Below are positions 32,507-42,090 of a DNA stretch of 51,897 nt, in pieces. The position numbers and the translations under genes were made by a program. A model generated the notes under the pieces. It saw only the letters and a program-made list of their open reading frames with translations, made no database searches and was not told the DNA's origin. Each line of letters opens with the position of its first letter. Position 1 is the first letter of the stretch. Origin of the DNA: an uncultured Anaerolineae bacterium (lineage in GTDB: Bacteria; Chloroflexota; Anaerolineae; Anaerolineales; Villigracilaceae). The DNA lies in NCBI GenBank assembly GCA_903822545.1, contig CAIJPN010000051.1, positions 1 to 51,897 on the forward strand, read 5' to 3'.

Positions 32507-33442
32507 ATGCACTATTCACCTACCGCACTTCATATTCCAGATGGATTTCTGAACATTGTGATTGCGCTCATCTTTTGGGCGCTGACGGCTGTTTTCGTAG
32601 CCATCGCCATTTCTAAAACGAATAAAAGCCTGGGCGAAAAACAAGTTCCACTGATGGGCGTGATGGCTGCCTTTGTTTTTGCGGCGCAAATGCTCAATTT
32701 CCCAGTACCGGGCGGAACATCGGGGCACTTCCTGGGAGGCGCGCTGGCGGCGATTGTGCTCGGCCCCTGGGAAAGCATCCTGGTAATGACAGCGGTCATT
32801 GCTGTGCAGGGGCTGCTCTTCCAGGATGGCGGGCTGCTAGCCATGGGCGCAAACATCTTCAATATGGGCATCCTGACAGCGCTGATTGGCTTTGGGCTGT
32901 ACCGCGCAGTTTCGACATCCCGGAAATCATTTCGGATGGCGGTGGCAGGTGTGGCAGCCTGGCTTTCGACCATTGCTTCAGCGCTGTTCGCAGGGCTGCA
33001 ATTGTGGTTGAGCGGCACATCGCGGCTGGAGATTGTTCTCCCAGCCATGCTGGGGATGCACGTTTTGATCGGGCTGGGCGAAGCCATCATCACAGTAGCA
33101 GCGCTGGCTTTCATCGAGCGCACCCGCCCAGACCTGTTGAATGCAGACAAATCTGCCGGGCAGGGCGGCTATGGCTGGGTGATTGCCGGTTTATTATTTG
33201 CCATCCTGGCGGCCATCCTATCCCCAGTCGCATCCACCAACCCCGATGGGCTGGAGCGCGTGGCACTCGACCTGGGTTTCTTTGAAAACAGCCAAAGCGC
33301 GCCTTACCAAATCCTGCCAGATTACAGCCTGCCCTTTTTAGGGCAGACGGCTCTTTCCACCATCCTGGCCGGGATAATCGGCCTGGTGATTGTGGCCGGC
33401 CTGGTTATCCTGCTGGCGCGCAGCCTGAGAAAAAAGCCATGA
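32507..33442 (+). CDS. cbiM: CbiM-type cobalt/nickel transport protein with C-terminal PDGLE (CbiN-like) domain
   Basis: 311 residues, about seven to nine membrane helices. The CbiM signature HIPDGFL is at 9-15, with NFPVPGGTSGHFLGG and GANIFNMGI following. The C-terminal third has SPVASTNPDGLE and a final helix, the CbiN-like part fused on. In CbiM the second residue His coordinates the metal; here M1-H2 is kept, but eight more residues precede the usual start and a second His9 follows. It is the substrate-binding (S) component of an ECF transporter with the next two genes. Confidence 0.93.
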   Translation: MHYSPTALHIPDGFLNIVIALIFWALTAVFVAIAISKTNKSLGEKQVPLMGVMAAFVFAAQMLNFPVPGGTSGHFLGGALAAIVLGPWESILVMTAVIAVQGLLFQDGGLLAMGANIFNMGILTALIGFGLYRAVSTSRKSFRMAVAGVAAWLSTIASALFAGLQLWLSGTSRLEIVLPAMLGMHVLIGLGEAIITVAALAFIERTRPDLLNADKSAGQGGYGWVIAGLLFAILAAILSPVASTNPDGLERVALDLGFFENSQSAPYQILPDYSLPFLGQTALSTILAGIIGLVIVAGLVILLARSLRKKP

Positions 33443-34236
33443 TCCATTTCGATGTTTTTGATCGCTACCACAACCAGGACAGCTCAATTCATCGTCTCGA
33501 CCCACGCGTTAAAGTGGTTGTGACGATGCTTTTCATCCTGTCGAACGCCCTGCTGCCCGATGGCGCCTGGCTGGCCTTTGGTGTGGCCTGGCTGGGGCTG
33601 CTGGTGGCCAACGATCAATCGAACCTGGGGCTGGGATACACCTTTCGGCGCTCATTCCTGGCCCTGCCTTTTGCGCTGGCAGCAGTCAGCGCCATCTTTT
33701 CCCCGCTGGGGCAGCCACTCGCCAGCTGGGATCTCGGTTTCGTTACCCTGGTTCCCACCGATATCGGTTTGATCCGCTTCATCAGCATCCTGGCGCGCTC
33801 CTGGCTCTCGGTGCAGATGGGCATCCTGCTGGTCGCCACCACACAATTTCCCGACATCATCCACGCCTTTGAGCATCTCCACACGCCCAAGGCACTAACC
33901 ACCATCATCGCATTCCTTTACCGCTACCTTTTCGTACTGGCCGATGAAGTATTCCGGCTTTTGCGCGCTCGCGAAGCCCGCAGCGCCGGGGTTCCGGGCA
34001 AAAAAAGCGGTGGCACACTCCCATGGCGCGCCCGGGTGGCCGGGAATATGGCCGGGCAGCTCTTCATCCGCAGTTATGACCGCTCTGACCGCATCCACAA
34101 CGCCATGCTGGCGCGCGGCTACAGCGGACAAATGCGCACACTCAACCCCCACAGCATGCGCCGCCACGACTGGATCGTGTTTGCGGCAGCCTGCGCCGCG
34201 CTCATCATCATTCAATTGATCGGCTGGATTCGCTGA
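33439..34236 (+). CDS. cbiQ: ECF transporter transmembrane (T) component CbiQ
   Basis: 265 residues with about five helices. It starts HRLDPRVKVVVTMLFILSNALL. The coupling segment RLLRAREARSAG and the helix with RSYDRSDRIHNAMLARGYSG, which contact the ATPase, are present. The start overlaps the cbiM stop (ATGA), so translation is coupled. It links the metal-binding CbiM to the ATPase CbiO. Confidence 0.94.
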   Translation: MIHFDVFDRYHNQDSSIHRLDPRVKVVVTMLFILSNALLPDGAWLAFGVAWLGLLVANDQSNLGLGYTFRRSFLALPFALAAVSAIFSPLGQPLASWDLGFVTLVPTDIGLIRFISILARSWLSVQMGILLVATTQFPDIIHAFEHLHTPKALTTIIAFLYRYLFVLADEVFRLLRAREARSAGVPGKKSGGTLPWRARVAGNMAGQLFIRSYDRSDRIHNAMLARGYSGQMRTLNPHSMRRHDWIVFAAACAALIIIQLIGWIR

Positions 34237-34237
34237 A

Positions 34238-34996
34238 ATGCCTGTTAAACACCAACCTAATCACGATTATTCCCTGCCGCCACACGCTGGCAGCGTGATG
34301 CAAGTCTCTGACCTGCACTTTTCTTATCCCGATGGGCACATTGCCTTGCGCGGGATTTCCTTCAGCCTCGAAGATGGGGATAAAGTAGCGCTGGTTGGCC
34401 CCAACGGAGCTGGAAAAAGCACCTTGATGCTGCACCTGAACGGAATCCTGACCGGCAAAGGCGGACTCACCGTTGCCGGGCTGCCGCTAAACGAGCAAAA
34501 TCTACCCCGCATCCGGGCTGCCGTTGGGCTGGTCTTCCAAAATCCCGATGACCAGCTCTTCTCCCCCACCGTATTTGAAGACGTGGCCTTTGGCCCACTG
34601 CACATGGGCCTGCCCGAAACTGAAGTGCGTCAACGCGTGGAAGAAGCCCTGGCAGCCGTCAACATGAGCGAATACCGCGACCGGCTTTCGCACCACCTGA
34701 GCGTGGGCGAGAAAAAGCGCATCGCCATCGCCACCGTGCTTTCCATGAGCCCACAGCTGCTCGTGCTCGACGAACCCAGCGCCGGGCTTGACCCGCGCGC
34801 CCGCCGCAAACTCATCCGCCTGCTGCATGACCTGCCAATGACCATGCTCGTTTCCACCCACGACCTGGCCATGGTTAAAGAACTTTTCCCGCGCACCATC
34901 ATCATGGATCACGGTGAAATCGTGGCCGACGGCCATACCCACGACATTTTGGAAGATGAACTCTTGCTGGAAGCGCACGGGCTGGAGAAGCCCTAA
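34238..34996 (+). CDS. cbiO: ECF transporter ATPase CbiO
   Basis: 252 residues. Walker A is GPNGAGKST, the Q-loop lies in VFQNPDDQLF, the signature is LSVGEKKR (variant of LSGGQ), Walker B is LLVLDEPSAGLDP and the H-loop is STHDLAM. An alternative start at 34298 (MQVSDLHFSYPDG) would match the usual family start better. It powers Co2+ or Ni2+ uptake with CbiM and CbiQ. No cobalamin riboswitch is visible upstream of the operon. Confidence 0.95.
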   Translation: MPVKHQPNHDYSLPPHAGSVMQVSDLHFSYPDGHIALRGISFSLEDGDKVALVGPNGAGKSTLMLHLNGILTGKGGLTVAGLPLNEQNLPRIRAAVGLVFQNPDDQLFSPTVFEDVAFGPLHMGLPETEVRQRVEEALAAVNMSEYRDRLSHHLSVGEKKRIAIATVLSMSPQLLVLDEPSAGLDPRARRKLIRLLHDLPMTMLVSTHDLAMVKELFPRTIIMDHGEIVADGHTHDILEDELLLEAHGLEKP

Positions 34997-35022
34997 AACG
35001 GGGAAGAGTAAACTGGCGGTCT

Positions 35023-36027
35023 CTAATAGGCAAACACCACCTGGATGGCCGTTTCTGCGGACTGGTCGAGCAACTGGTAGGCTTCTGCGCCGCGTTCGAG
35101 CGGGAAGCGCTGCGAAATCCACTTTTCTGGCCTGGTGCGTGACAGCGCTGCCCAGGCCGCTTCGTAGCGCCGGGCTTTGTCCCAGCGCCCAGAGAGTTCT
35201 GGCGCGATGCTGCTAACCTGTGATGAGATTAATTTGATGCGCGAACGATGAAATACCCCGCCCAGGTCAATCGGCGCGCGCTTTTCGCCGTACCACGAGC
35301 CGATGATGATCCTGCCGCTAAAGCGAGTGAGCGCGATCGCGGCGTTCAAGGCCAGGGGCGAACCCGAAAGTTCCAGCGCCAGGTCTGCGCCGGGGGTCAG
35401 GATAGCCCTGGCAGCTTCGGCAAAACCAGCGGAAGCAGGATCCAGGGCCGAATCAACCCCCGCGGCCAGTGAAGCCTGGCGGCGCAGGAAGAATTTATCG
35501 ACACTGACCAGTTTTTCGAGCGGGAATTCTGCCAGCAGGGCGCTCGTCAGCAGCCCGACAATGCCCTGGCCCAATACCAGCACCTTTTCTCCTAAAATTG
35601 GCGCGGCATCTTGAACCAGGTTGACAGCGGTCTCCATGTTGGCAAAGAAACAGGCTCTTTCGGGAGAACAGCTCTCTGGAACCGGTATCAAAGCCTCAGG
35701 GCGGGAAAGGAAATATGAGGCGTGTGGCTGGAATGAGAAAACCGTCTGCCCCAGCCAGTGTGGAGCCACTTCCTTTCCAATTTCCACCACAGTACCCACA
35801 CAGGCGTAACCATAGGCCAATGGATACTGGATGTTGCTGCTGAGGCTGTCATTTTCGTCAACGACCCCGGTCTGGCACTGACCGCGATAAACCAGCATTT
35901 CGGTACCGGGGCTGATGGCCGAAAACGCCGTTTTGACCAGCACCTGGCCTGGAGCCAGTGCGGGCAGTTCGCTTTCGCAGGTTTCGACCCGGTAAGGGGC
36001 CTGGAAATAAAGGGTTTGGATTTTCAT
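35023..36027 (-). CDS. Medium-chain dehydrogenase/reductase (BchC-like alcohol dehydrogenase family)
   Basis: 334 residues; the ATG at 36027 gives the normal start MKIQTLYFQAPYRVE. AISPGTEMLVYRGQ replaces the usual catalytic-zinc cysteine region, as in BchC-like members. The cofactor loop is VLVLGQGIVGLLTSALL followed by SVDKF, and YGYACVGTVVEIG and FSFQPHASYF are typical. It probably oxidises an alcohol with NAD(P), substrate unknown. No other bacteriochlorophyll genes are nearby, so no link to photosynthesis is claimed. Confidence 0.85.
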   Translation of the reverse strand: MKIQTLYFQAPYRVETCESELPALAPGQVLVKTAFSAISPGTEMLVYRGQCQTGVVDENDSLSSNIQYPLAYGYACVGTVVEIGKEVAPHWLGQTVFSFQPHASYFLSRPEALIPVPESCSPERACFFANMETAVNLVQDAAPILGEKVLVLGQGIVGLLTSALLAEFPLEKLVSVDKFFLRRQASLAAGVDSALDPASAGFAEAARAILTPGADLALELSGSPLALNAAIALTRFSGRIIIGSWYGEKRAPIDLGGVFHRSRIKLISSQVSSIAPELSGRWDKARRYEAAWAALSRTRPEKWISQRFPLERGAEAYQLLDQSAETAIQVVFAY

Positions 36028-36073
36028 GAGTGATGAGAGACCCAACCCTGCCGGTGTTGGGCAGTTCCCAAAA

Positions 36074-36937
36074 TCAGCAGATATTGGCATCCAGCAAGCC
36101 GCGCATCCGTTCCAGCAGGGCAGCGTGGAGCGCGGCAGTATCGGTGCTGCCAAGTTCGGCGGCGGTAATTGGGCGGCCAAATTGCACGCTGATGTTGAGC
36201 GGCCTGGCATTAAAAACAATGTGCGCAAGCAGTTGCAAGGCCGCGCCGAGCTTTTCGCGCTCGAACCGGGTGCGTTTCAGGCGCGTCAGCGGGTGCCGGA
36301 CGGCTTTTTCCCACAAAACACCGCGCACCAGCACCGGAACAACCTGTGTGGCGGGCGCAAACCGCAGGAAAACCCCGGCAGAATCAGTCCAATCCAACAG
36401 CGACTCGCGCGCGCCAGGATAAACGTTCGCATCTGGCTCAATCTTGCCCGCCGGGAAAGTCAGCGCAGCGCCGCCGAGTTTCAGGTGGGTGGCAGCCTGT
36501 TTAACGGCACGCATACGCCCGGCCGGTGATTCGCTAATGAAAAACAGGCGGCCGGCCGTGTTGGGCAGGGCTTGCAAAAAAGGCCGGTCAAGCGCAATGA
36601 TACGCAGGTCATCCCGCCCAATGGCGGCGAACAGCCCCAGGGTGTCCACCATGCCAGGGTGGTTAGAAAGGAACAAGGCCGGGCCGCTGGCGGGTAAATT
36701 TTCCAGCCCAAAAACGCGCATTTGGCGGGTATACAGATCCAGGGCAGAACGTCCTGCCGTGGGGAGGCCGCGCTCACCCACCGCCCGGTCAAAATCCAGC
36801 ATCTGGCGGGCAAATTTCTCTGCCGGAGCGCGAAAAACCCAGCGCAGCAGCCCGGCCAGGCGCGGCGAACTTCCCCAGCCAAAAGACGAGACCAGGTCAT
36901 CAAGATTGATAGATGTCAAGAGCTTAAAGGTATCCAT
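36074..36937 (-). CDS. 1-acyl-glycerol-3-phosphate acyltransferase-like protein (PlsC family)
   Basis: 287 residues. The catalytic HX4D motif is His93-Asp98 (SNHPGMVD). The glycerol-phosphate motif FPEG appears as FPAG, preceded by GGAAL. VVPVLVRG is motif IV. Members esterify lysophosphatidate or related acceptors in the membrane. The E-to-A change in FPEG is unusual and may alter the acceptor. It stands alone, 46 bp upstream of the dehydrogenase on the same strand. Confidence 0.85.
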   Translation of the reverse strand: MDTFKLLTSINLDDLVSSFGWGSSPRLAGLLRWVFRAPAEKFARQMLDFDRAVGERGLPTAGRSALDLYTRQMRVFGLENLPASGPALFLSNHPGMVDTLGLFAAIGRDDLRIIALDRPFLQALPNTAGRLFFISESPAGRMRAVKQAATHLKLGGAALTFPAGKIEPDANVYPGARESLLDWTDSAGVFLRFAPATQVVPVLVRGVLWEKAVRHPLTRLKRTRFEREKLGAALQLLAHIVFNARPLNISVQFGRPITAAELGSTDTAALHAALLERMRGLLDANIC

Positions 36938-36987
36938 TTTCAGTTTGGATTATATTTGAAAGCATTCAATAATGCGAATAGGGTAAA

Positions 36988-37710
36988 ATGAAGATGTTCC
37001 AGCGCACGATCATTTCCCCTAACCCTGCACAATTCCCCGGCCCCAACCTGATCCAAATGGACTTAACCGCCCTGAATCAACCTCCCGTACCATCCAGTGA
37101 TCTGCCCCGTAGCATCCGCTACCTGGCACTGGGTGATTCCTACACCATCGGCGAGGCGGTGCCCGAAGAAGAACGCTGGCCCAACCAGCTTGCCAGGCTG
37201 CTGCGCTCCTATCACCTGAAAACTGAAGTCACCATCATCGCCCGCACCGGCTGGACAACCGATGAACTGTGGGCTGGCATCCGCGACCGGCAGATCCAAC
37301 CACCCTACGACCTGGTCAGCCTGCTAATCGGCGTCAACAACCAGTATCGCGGCTGGGGCATCGATGTCTATGAGGGCGAATTCCGCTTCCTGGTAGAAAA
37401 ATCCATCGAATATGCGGGTGGCAACCCCCGCAAAGTCATCGTACTGTCCATCCCTGATTGGGGCGTGACGCCCTTTGCTTCCGACCGCAACCAGCCCAAA
37501 ATCGCCAGCGAGGTGGATGCGTTCAACGCCGTCAACCGCGAGGAAACCGAAAGAGCCGGGGCCAGTTACGTAGATATCACTCCCTACTCACGCTTTGCCG
37601 CCGTTTCCCCCTCCCTGGTGGCAGAGGACGGGCTGCACCCCTCCGGGAAAATGTACGCGGGCTGGGCCGAAATGGCCCTGGGCGCTGCCCGCAAGGCGCT
37701 GGGAAAATAG
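36988..37710 (+). CDS. SGNH/GDSL-family hydrolase (intracellular)
   Basis: 240 residues. Block I ALGDSYTIGEA carries the nucleophile Ser51. The oxyanion residue lies in LLIGVNNQYRG, and the Asp/His pair in EDGLHPSGKM near 217-221. No signal peptide is evident, and the first about 35 residues precede the fold, so an in-frame later ATG is possible. Predicted esterase or lipase-like activity, substrate unknown. It differs clearly from the secreted SGNH protein at 50724. Confidence 0.88.
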   Translation: MKMFQRTIISPNPAQFPGPNLIQMDLTALNQPPVPSSDLPRSIRYLALGDSYTIGEAVPEEERWPNQLARLLRSYHLKTEVTIIARTGWTTDELWAGIRDRQIQPPYDLVSLLIGVNNQYRGWGIDVYEGEFRFLVEKSIEYAGGNPRKVIVLSIPDWGVTPFASDRNQPKIASEVDAFNAVNREETERAGASYVDITPYSRFAAVSPSLVAEDGLHPSGKMYAGWAEMALGAARKALGK

Positions 37711-37725
37711 TCCAATGCCCCCACC

Positions 37726-37756
37726 AACAGCCGGGATTTCCCGGCTGTTTTTGTTT
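37726..37756 (+). terminator. Intrinsic terminator
   Basis: AACAGCCGGG, ATTT, CCCGGCTGTT followed by TTTGTTT. Confidence 0.85.
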
Positions 37757-37803
37757 AACCGCCAAATGATATACTCATGCCATCCCACACCTGGAGAAAT
37801 GTT

Positions 37804-38979
37804 ATGAGCTTTCAGTTCGATCAAATCATCGACCGCCGCCAGAGCAACTCAATCAAATGGAAACGCTACCAGCCGGATGTGCTGCCCATGTGGGTGGCCG
37901 ATATGGATTTTCACTCACCAGAACCTATCCGCGCCGCGTTGATGCGCGCCGTGGAGCACGGCATCTTTGGCTACGAAGCCCCCAGTAAAGCCCTGGAAGA
38001 AACCGTGGTCAACCGCATGAAACAGCTCTACGGCTGGGAGATCAGCGTAGAGAGCATTGTCACCATCACTGGCCTGGTGAGCGGATTTTTCGCCGCCGCA
38101 AACACCCTGTGCCAGCCTGGAGAGGGTTACCTCATCCAACCACCAGTCTATATGCCGTTTAATGAGATGCAACGTCACCTGGGCAGTATCCGCCAGGAAG
38201 CGAAACTTGCGCAGACAACACAAAATGGCATTGTGCGCTACGAAATTGACTGGGACGCCTTCGAATCAGCCTTCGAGCAGGATGGCAGCACCACACGCAT
38301 GTTCCTACTATGCAACCCACACAACCCCACCGGGGCCGTCTACACCCCTGCTGAACTGACACGCATGGCCGAAACCTGCGCCAGACACAACGCCATCATC
38401 GTTTCAGATGAAATTCACAGCGAATTGCTGCTAGGCAACAGCAAACACACGACCCTTGCAACCCTCGACCCCGAAATTGCCCGCCACACCATCACACTAA
38501 TCTCGCCATCCAAAACCTTCAACATCGCCGGGTTGTTTTGCGGCTTTGCCATCATCCCCAACCCCGAGCTGCGCAAACGCTACAAACGCGCCATCGAACG
38601 CATGACACTGCACGTCTCCAGCCTTTCATTGGTAGCGGCTGAAGCAGCCTTCTCGGGCGCTTGCGATGAGTGGCTGACCGATCTGCGCAGTTACCTCACC
38701 GGCAACCGCGACTTCCTGGTGAATTATGTTCAAAAGAATCTACCCGGCATCAACATCAGCATACCCGATGCCACCTACCTGGCCTGGCTGGACTGTAACG
38801 CACTAAACCTGCCCGGCGGCCCACAGAAATTCTTCCTCGAACAGGCAAAAGTCGCCTTCAACGAAGGCGAAGCCTTCGGCCCTGGCGGCGAAGGCTTTGT
38901 GCGGCTGAACTTTGGCACACCACAAGCCACCCTGCTCGAAGGGTTGGATCGCATGAAAAAAGCGCTGGAAACGCGCTAG
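37804..38979 (+). CDS. MalY/PatB-type pyridoxal-phosphate C-S lyase / aminotransferase
   Basis: 391 residues from the ATG behind GGAGA; the upstream in-frame ATG at 37777 adds nine non-conserved residues. RRQSNSIKWKRY and LPMWVADMDF open the protein as in PatB. NPHNPTG, Asp202 (VSDEIHSELL) and the PLP lysine Lys237 (SPSKTFNIAG) are present. The family includes cystathionine beta-lyases, which cleave cystathionine to homocysteine, pyruvate and ammonia. True transaminase activity is also possible. Confidence 0.92.
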   Translation: MSFQFDQIIDRRQSNSIKWKRYQPDVLPMWVADMDFHSPEPIRAALMRAVEHGIFGYEAPSKALEETVVNRMKQLYGWEISVESIVTITGLVSGFFAAANTLCQPGEGYLIQPPVYMPFNEMQRHLGSIRQEAKLAQTTQNGIVRYEIDWDAFESAFEQDGSTTRMFLLCNPHNPTGAVYTPAELTRMAETCARHNAIIVSDEIHSELLLGNSKHTTLATLDPEIARHTITLISPSKTFNIAGLFCGFAIIPNPELRKRYKRAIERMTLHVSSLSLVAAEAAFSGACDEWLTDLRSYLTGNRDFLVNYVQKNLPGINISIPDATYLAWLDCNALNLPGGPQKFFLEQAKVAFNEGEAFGPGGEGFVRLNFGTPQATLLEGLDRMKKALETR

Positions 38980-39023
38980 CAAAACACACCGCTCTTCCTT
39001 CATCCTTCATAGAAAGGACTCGT

Positions 39024-40034
39024 ATGAATATTCTCTTCATCGGCGGCACCGGTATCATCAGCTCGGCCTGTGCCGAGCTGACCCTGGCGCGCGGGCATAC
39101 ACTGACTTTGCTCAACCGCGCCCAATCGCAGAAATTATTCCCACCCCCCGGCGCAAACATACTCACTGCCGATGTTCACGGTGATGAATCCGCACTGCAA
39201 AAATTACTCATAAACCATCGCTTCGATGTGGTCGTAGATTGGATCGCCTACACCCCGGCCGACATCGAACGTGACATCCGGCTGTTTGGCGGACAAACTG
39301 GGCAGTTTATCTTCATCAGTTCTGCCAGCGCCTACCAAAAACCGCCCACACACTACCTTATCACCGAGCAAACGCCGCTCGAAAACCCCTTCTGGCAGTA
39401 TTCACGCGATAAAATCGCCTGTGAACAGCGCCTGATGGCTGAATTCCAGCATTCCGGCTTCCCGATAACCATCATCCGGCCCTCGCTGACGTATGGGCTA
39501 TCCCAAATCCCGCTGTGTATGGGAAGCTGGCAATACCCATACACACTTATCGAGCGGATGAAGCGTGGGGGAAAAGTCATCGTACCGGGGGATGGCACCT
39601 CGCTGTGGGTGCTGACCTGGAACGAGGATTTTGCCCGGGGGCTGGTCGGCCTTTTCGGGCAGGAAAAAGCCCTCGGCGAAGCCTTCCACATCACATCTGA
39701 TGAAGTACTGACCTGGAACCAGATCTACACCGAAACTTTTCGCGCGCTTGGGCTATCCCCCAACATCATCCACATCCCATCAGACCTGATCGCAGACTAT
39801 GACGAACATGCCATCGGCAGCCTGATTGGGGACAAGGCCAACAGCGCAGTATTCGACAACAGCAAGATCAGGCGTTTTGTGCCAGATTTTCACTGTGAAG
39901 TATCCTGGGCCGAGGGCGTGCGCCGCGCCATCGCCTGGCACGAAGCTGACCCATCGCGACAGGCGATTGACCATGCCGCCAACCAGCGCTGGGATACCAT
40001 CATCGGCGCCTACGAGCGGGCTTTCCAAAGATAA
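39024..40034 (+). CDS. NAD-dependent epimerase/dehydratase (SDR, CSP41-like)
   Basis: 336 residues. The Rossmann start is MNILFIGGTGIISSACAE. FDVVVDWIAYTPADIERD and IFISSASAYQKP hold the catalytic Ser/Tyr region, though the usual YxxxK is not clearly in place (YSRDKIACE later is the best candidate). EAFHITSDEVLTWNQIY is typical of the extended/atypical SDRs related to chloroplast CSP41. Substrate unknown. Confidence 0.87.
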   Translation: MNILFIGGTGIISSACAELTLARGHTLTLLNRAQSQKLFPPPGANILTADVHGDESALQKLLINHRFDVVVDWIAYTPADIERDIRLFGGQTGQFIFISSASAYQKPPTHYLITEQTPLENPFWQYSRDKIACEQRLMAEFQHSGFPITIIRPSLTYGLSQIPLCMGSWQYPYTLIERMKRGGKVIVPGDGTSLWVLTWNEDFARGLVGLFGQEKALGEAFHITSDEVLTWNQIYTETFRALGLSPNIIHIPSDLIADYDEHAIGSLIGDKANSAVFDNSKIRRFVPDFHCEVSWAEGVRRAIAWHEADPSRQAIDHAANQRWDTIIGAYERAFQR

Positions 40035-40039
40035 AGAGA

Positions 40040-40067
40040 GACCGGGGATTGACCCCGGTCTTTTTTC
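40040..40067 (+). terminator. Intrinsic terminator
   Basis: GACCGGGG, ATTGA, CCCCGGTC followed by six T residues; it lies between the convergent SDR gene and the ABC transporter operon. Confidence 0.9.
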
Positions 40068-40823
40068 TCATTTATGCAAAATCTGCGATAGGAATAACTT
40101 TGTCCTATCACTTTGTGGGTTGTTAAAAATCTGGTCGGGTGGGCCTTGCTCCACAATTTCGCCCTTGTCGAAGAACACCATACGATCGGCCACGGCGCGT
40201 GCGAAACCCATCTCATGTGTCACTGCCACAATAGTCATGCCCGATTTTGCCAGCTCCACCATTACATCCAGCACTTCTTTGATCATTTCCGGGTCAAGCG
40301 CAGAGGTAGGCTCGTCGAAAAGCATGATCTTGGGTTGCATTGCCAGGGCGCGGGCAATTGCAACACGCTGCTGCTGCCCGCCAGAGAGCTGGGATGGGAA
40401 TTTATCGGCCTGTTCCGGGATGCCGACGCGCGTCAACAATTGTATGGCAGTTTCATGAGCCTGCTGCTTTGAAACGCGTCGCACCCAGCTTGGGGCCAGG
40501 GTGATGTTCTGGAGCACTGTCTGGTGCGGGAACAGGTTGAATTGCTGGAAGACCATGCCCACTTCCTGCCGGACTATTTCAATGTTGCGAATATCGTTGG
40601 AAAGTTCCACGCCATCAACAATGATCTGGCCTTTCTGGTGCTCTTCCAGCCGGTTGATGCAGCGGATCAGGGTCGATTTGCCAGAACCAGACGGTCCAAA
40701 GATGACCACCACCTCGCCTTTGCGAACGGTCAGGTTGACGCCTTTGAGAACCTGGAAATTCCCGAACCATTTTTCCACGTCCCGGCAAATGATCATCTCT
40801 TGGGCTGATTCGTTTTCGGCCAT
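40068..40823 (-). CDS. aapP: Polar amino-acid ABC transporter ATP-binding protein
   Basis: 251 residues. Walker A is GPSGSGKST, the Q-loop [12 protein letters not shown], the signature LSGGQQQR, Walker [14 protein letters not shown] and the H-loop VTHEMGFAR, all characteristic of GlnQ/AapP-type ATPases. Last gene of a four-gene operon with two permeases and a binding protein. It drives uptake of amino acids, exact range unknown. The gene symbol follows the operon type. Confidence 0.93.
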   Translation of the reverse strand: MAENESAQEMIICRDVEKWFGNFQVLKGVNLTVRKGEVVVIFGPSGSGKSTLIRCINRLEEHQKGQIIVDGVELSNDIRNIEIVRQEVGMVFQQFNLFPHQTVLQNITLAPSWVRRVSKQQAHETAIQLLTRVGIPEQADKFPSQLSGGQQQRVAIARALAMQPKIMLFDEPTSALDPEMIKEVLDVMVELAKSGMTIVAVTHEMGFARAVADRMVFFDKGEIVEQGPPDQIFNNPQSDRTKLFLSQILHK

Positions 40824-40901
40824 GCAGGGTTACTCCCAAATAGGCAAATTTTATTTGCTCACTTGCGGAAACAGAGATTCCGCACTTCAAGTTTCAAGAA
40901 T

Positions 40902-42089
40902 TTAGCGTTTACCAACGCCCAGGGCTTCTTCCACCCGGCGACTGCCGTAGGTAAAGGCCAGGTTAAAGCCCCAGTACAGGAAAAAAGCGAACAGGAAAAC
41001 TTCACGGTGTGTACCCAACCCCTCGGGCTGGGCCAGGATGGTGCGTCCAATCTTCAAGATATCGAACAGGCCGATAATGGCGACCAGGCTGGTATCTTTG
41101 AACAGGCTGATGAAGGAATTAAACAATGCCGGAACCACTGCGCGCAAGGCCTGCGGTAGGATGACAAGGATAGTGGATAGCGTCGCGTTCAGGCCAAGGG
41201 CCTGGGCGGCCTCGTACTGCCCGCGATTGATGGATTGCAGACCGCCGCGCACATTTTCGGCCTGGTAGGCGGCTTCGAAGAGCACAAAGCCAACCATGGC
41301 GCGCAATACCCGGTCTGGACGTACGTCAACAGGCAGGAAGAGCGGCAGAAGGATGTCGGCCATGTAGAGCACGGTGACAAGCGGTACGCCACGGATCAGT
41401 TCAATGTAGCCAACACAGAAGGTGCGCACAATGGGCAGCTTGCTGCGGCGCCCGAGCGCAAGCAGGATTCCGAGCGGAAGCGCACCAATGTTGCCAACCA
41501 CCGTTAGCAGGAGAGTTAAGAGCAGGCCGCCCCACAGGCCCATCTCAACGGGAGGCAGGGCCGGGATGGAAGCGGAGCCACCTACCAACAGGAAAACCAG
41601 CGGGAAGTAAATCAGCCAACCTGCCCCGGCAATTGCGCCTGCAAAGGGGATTAACCCGCCAATCAAGAAGAAAGCCAAGAGAACGGTATCCGCTATCAGC
41701 CAGTTCATCCAGGTATTCCAACCGACGAGGATACAGAAAAGCGCAAACGCGGCCCCAGCCCCCAGCGCAATGAAAGCAAATCCACGCGCGGCAGCTTTCC
41801 AGACACCCCATGAGATGCCAATGAGCCCGGCCAGCATGTAGATGATGATCCACATGCGCCAAATCTGGTCTCGCGGATACAGGCCAACCATAAAAAGGGT
41901 CAGGTTGTTTTGGATGACGATCCAGCGCGCTTCGGTGGATGACCATAGCCAGATGGGCTGTAGCAAGCTGTAGAGCATCCAGATTGCCAGGATGGTTAGC
42001 AGACTGTTGTACCAGTTGTTAAACAGGTTCTGGCGCAGCCAGCCAATTGGGCCGGTATTTAAGCGGGGAGGTGCTTCGACGGCTGCCAT
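40902..42089 (-). CDS. aapM: Amino-acid ABC transporter permease, AapM-like
   Basis: 395 residues, longer than GlnP-type permeases because of an N-terminal extension with several extra helices (residues 1-170), as in AapM/BztC. The permease core (from LLTLLLTVVGNIGALPLGILLALGR) contains the EAA-like loop with AAQALGLNATLSTILVILPQALR and FKDTSLVAIIG. The downstream gene aapP follows after 78 bp, the upstream aapQ stop is 1 bp away. Confidence 0.92.
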   Translation of the reverse strand: MAAVEAPPRLNTGPIGWLRQNLFNNWYNSLLTILAIWMLYSLLQPIWLWSSTEARWIVIQNNLTLFMVGLYPRDQIWRMWIIIYMLAGLIGISWGVWKAAARGFAFIALGAGAAFALFCILVGWNTWMNWLIADTVLLAFFLIGGLIPFAGAIAGAGWLIYFPLVFLLVGGSASIPALPPVEMGLWGGLLLTLLLTVVGNIGALPLGILLALGRRSKLPIVRTFCVGYIELIRGVPLVTVLYMADILLPLFLPVDVRPDRVLRAMVGFVLFEAAYQAENVRGGLQSINRGQYEAAQALGLNATLSTILVILPQALRAVVPALFNSFISLFKDTSLVAIIGLFDILKIGRTILAQPEGLGTHREVFLFAFFLYWGFNLAFTYGSRRVEEALGVGKR

Positions 42090-42090
42090 G

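Noticed and set aside
35023-36027. Bacteriochlorophyll gene bchC
   Set aside because: The protein resembles the BchC-like branch of dehydrogenases, but no other photosynthesis gene is present and the family is broad.
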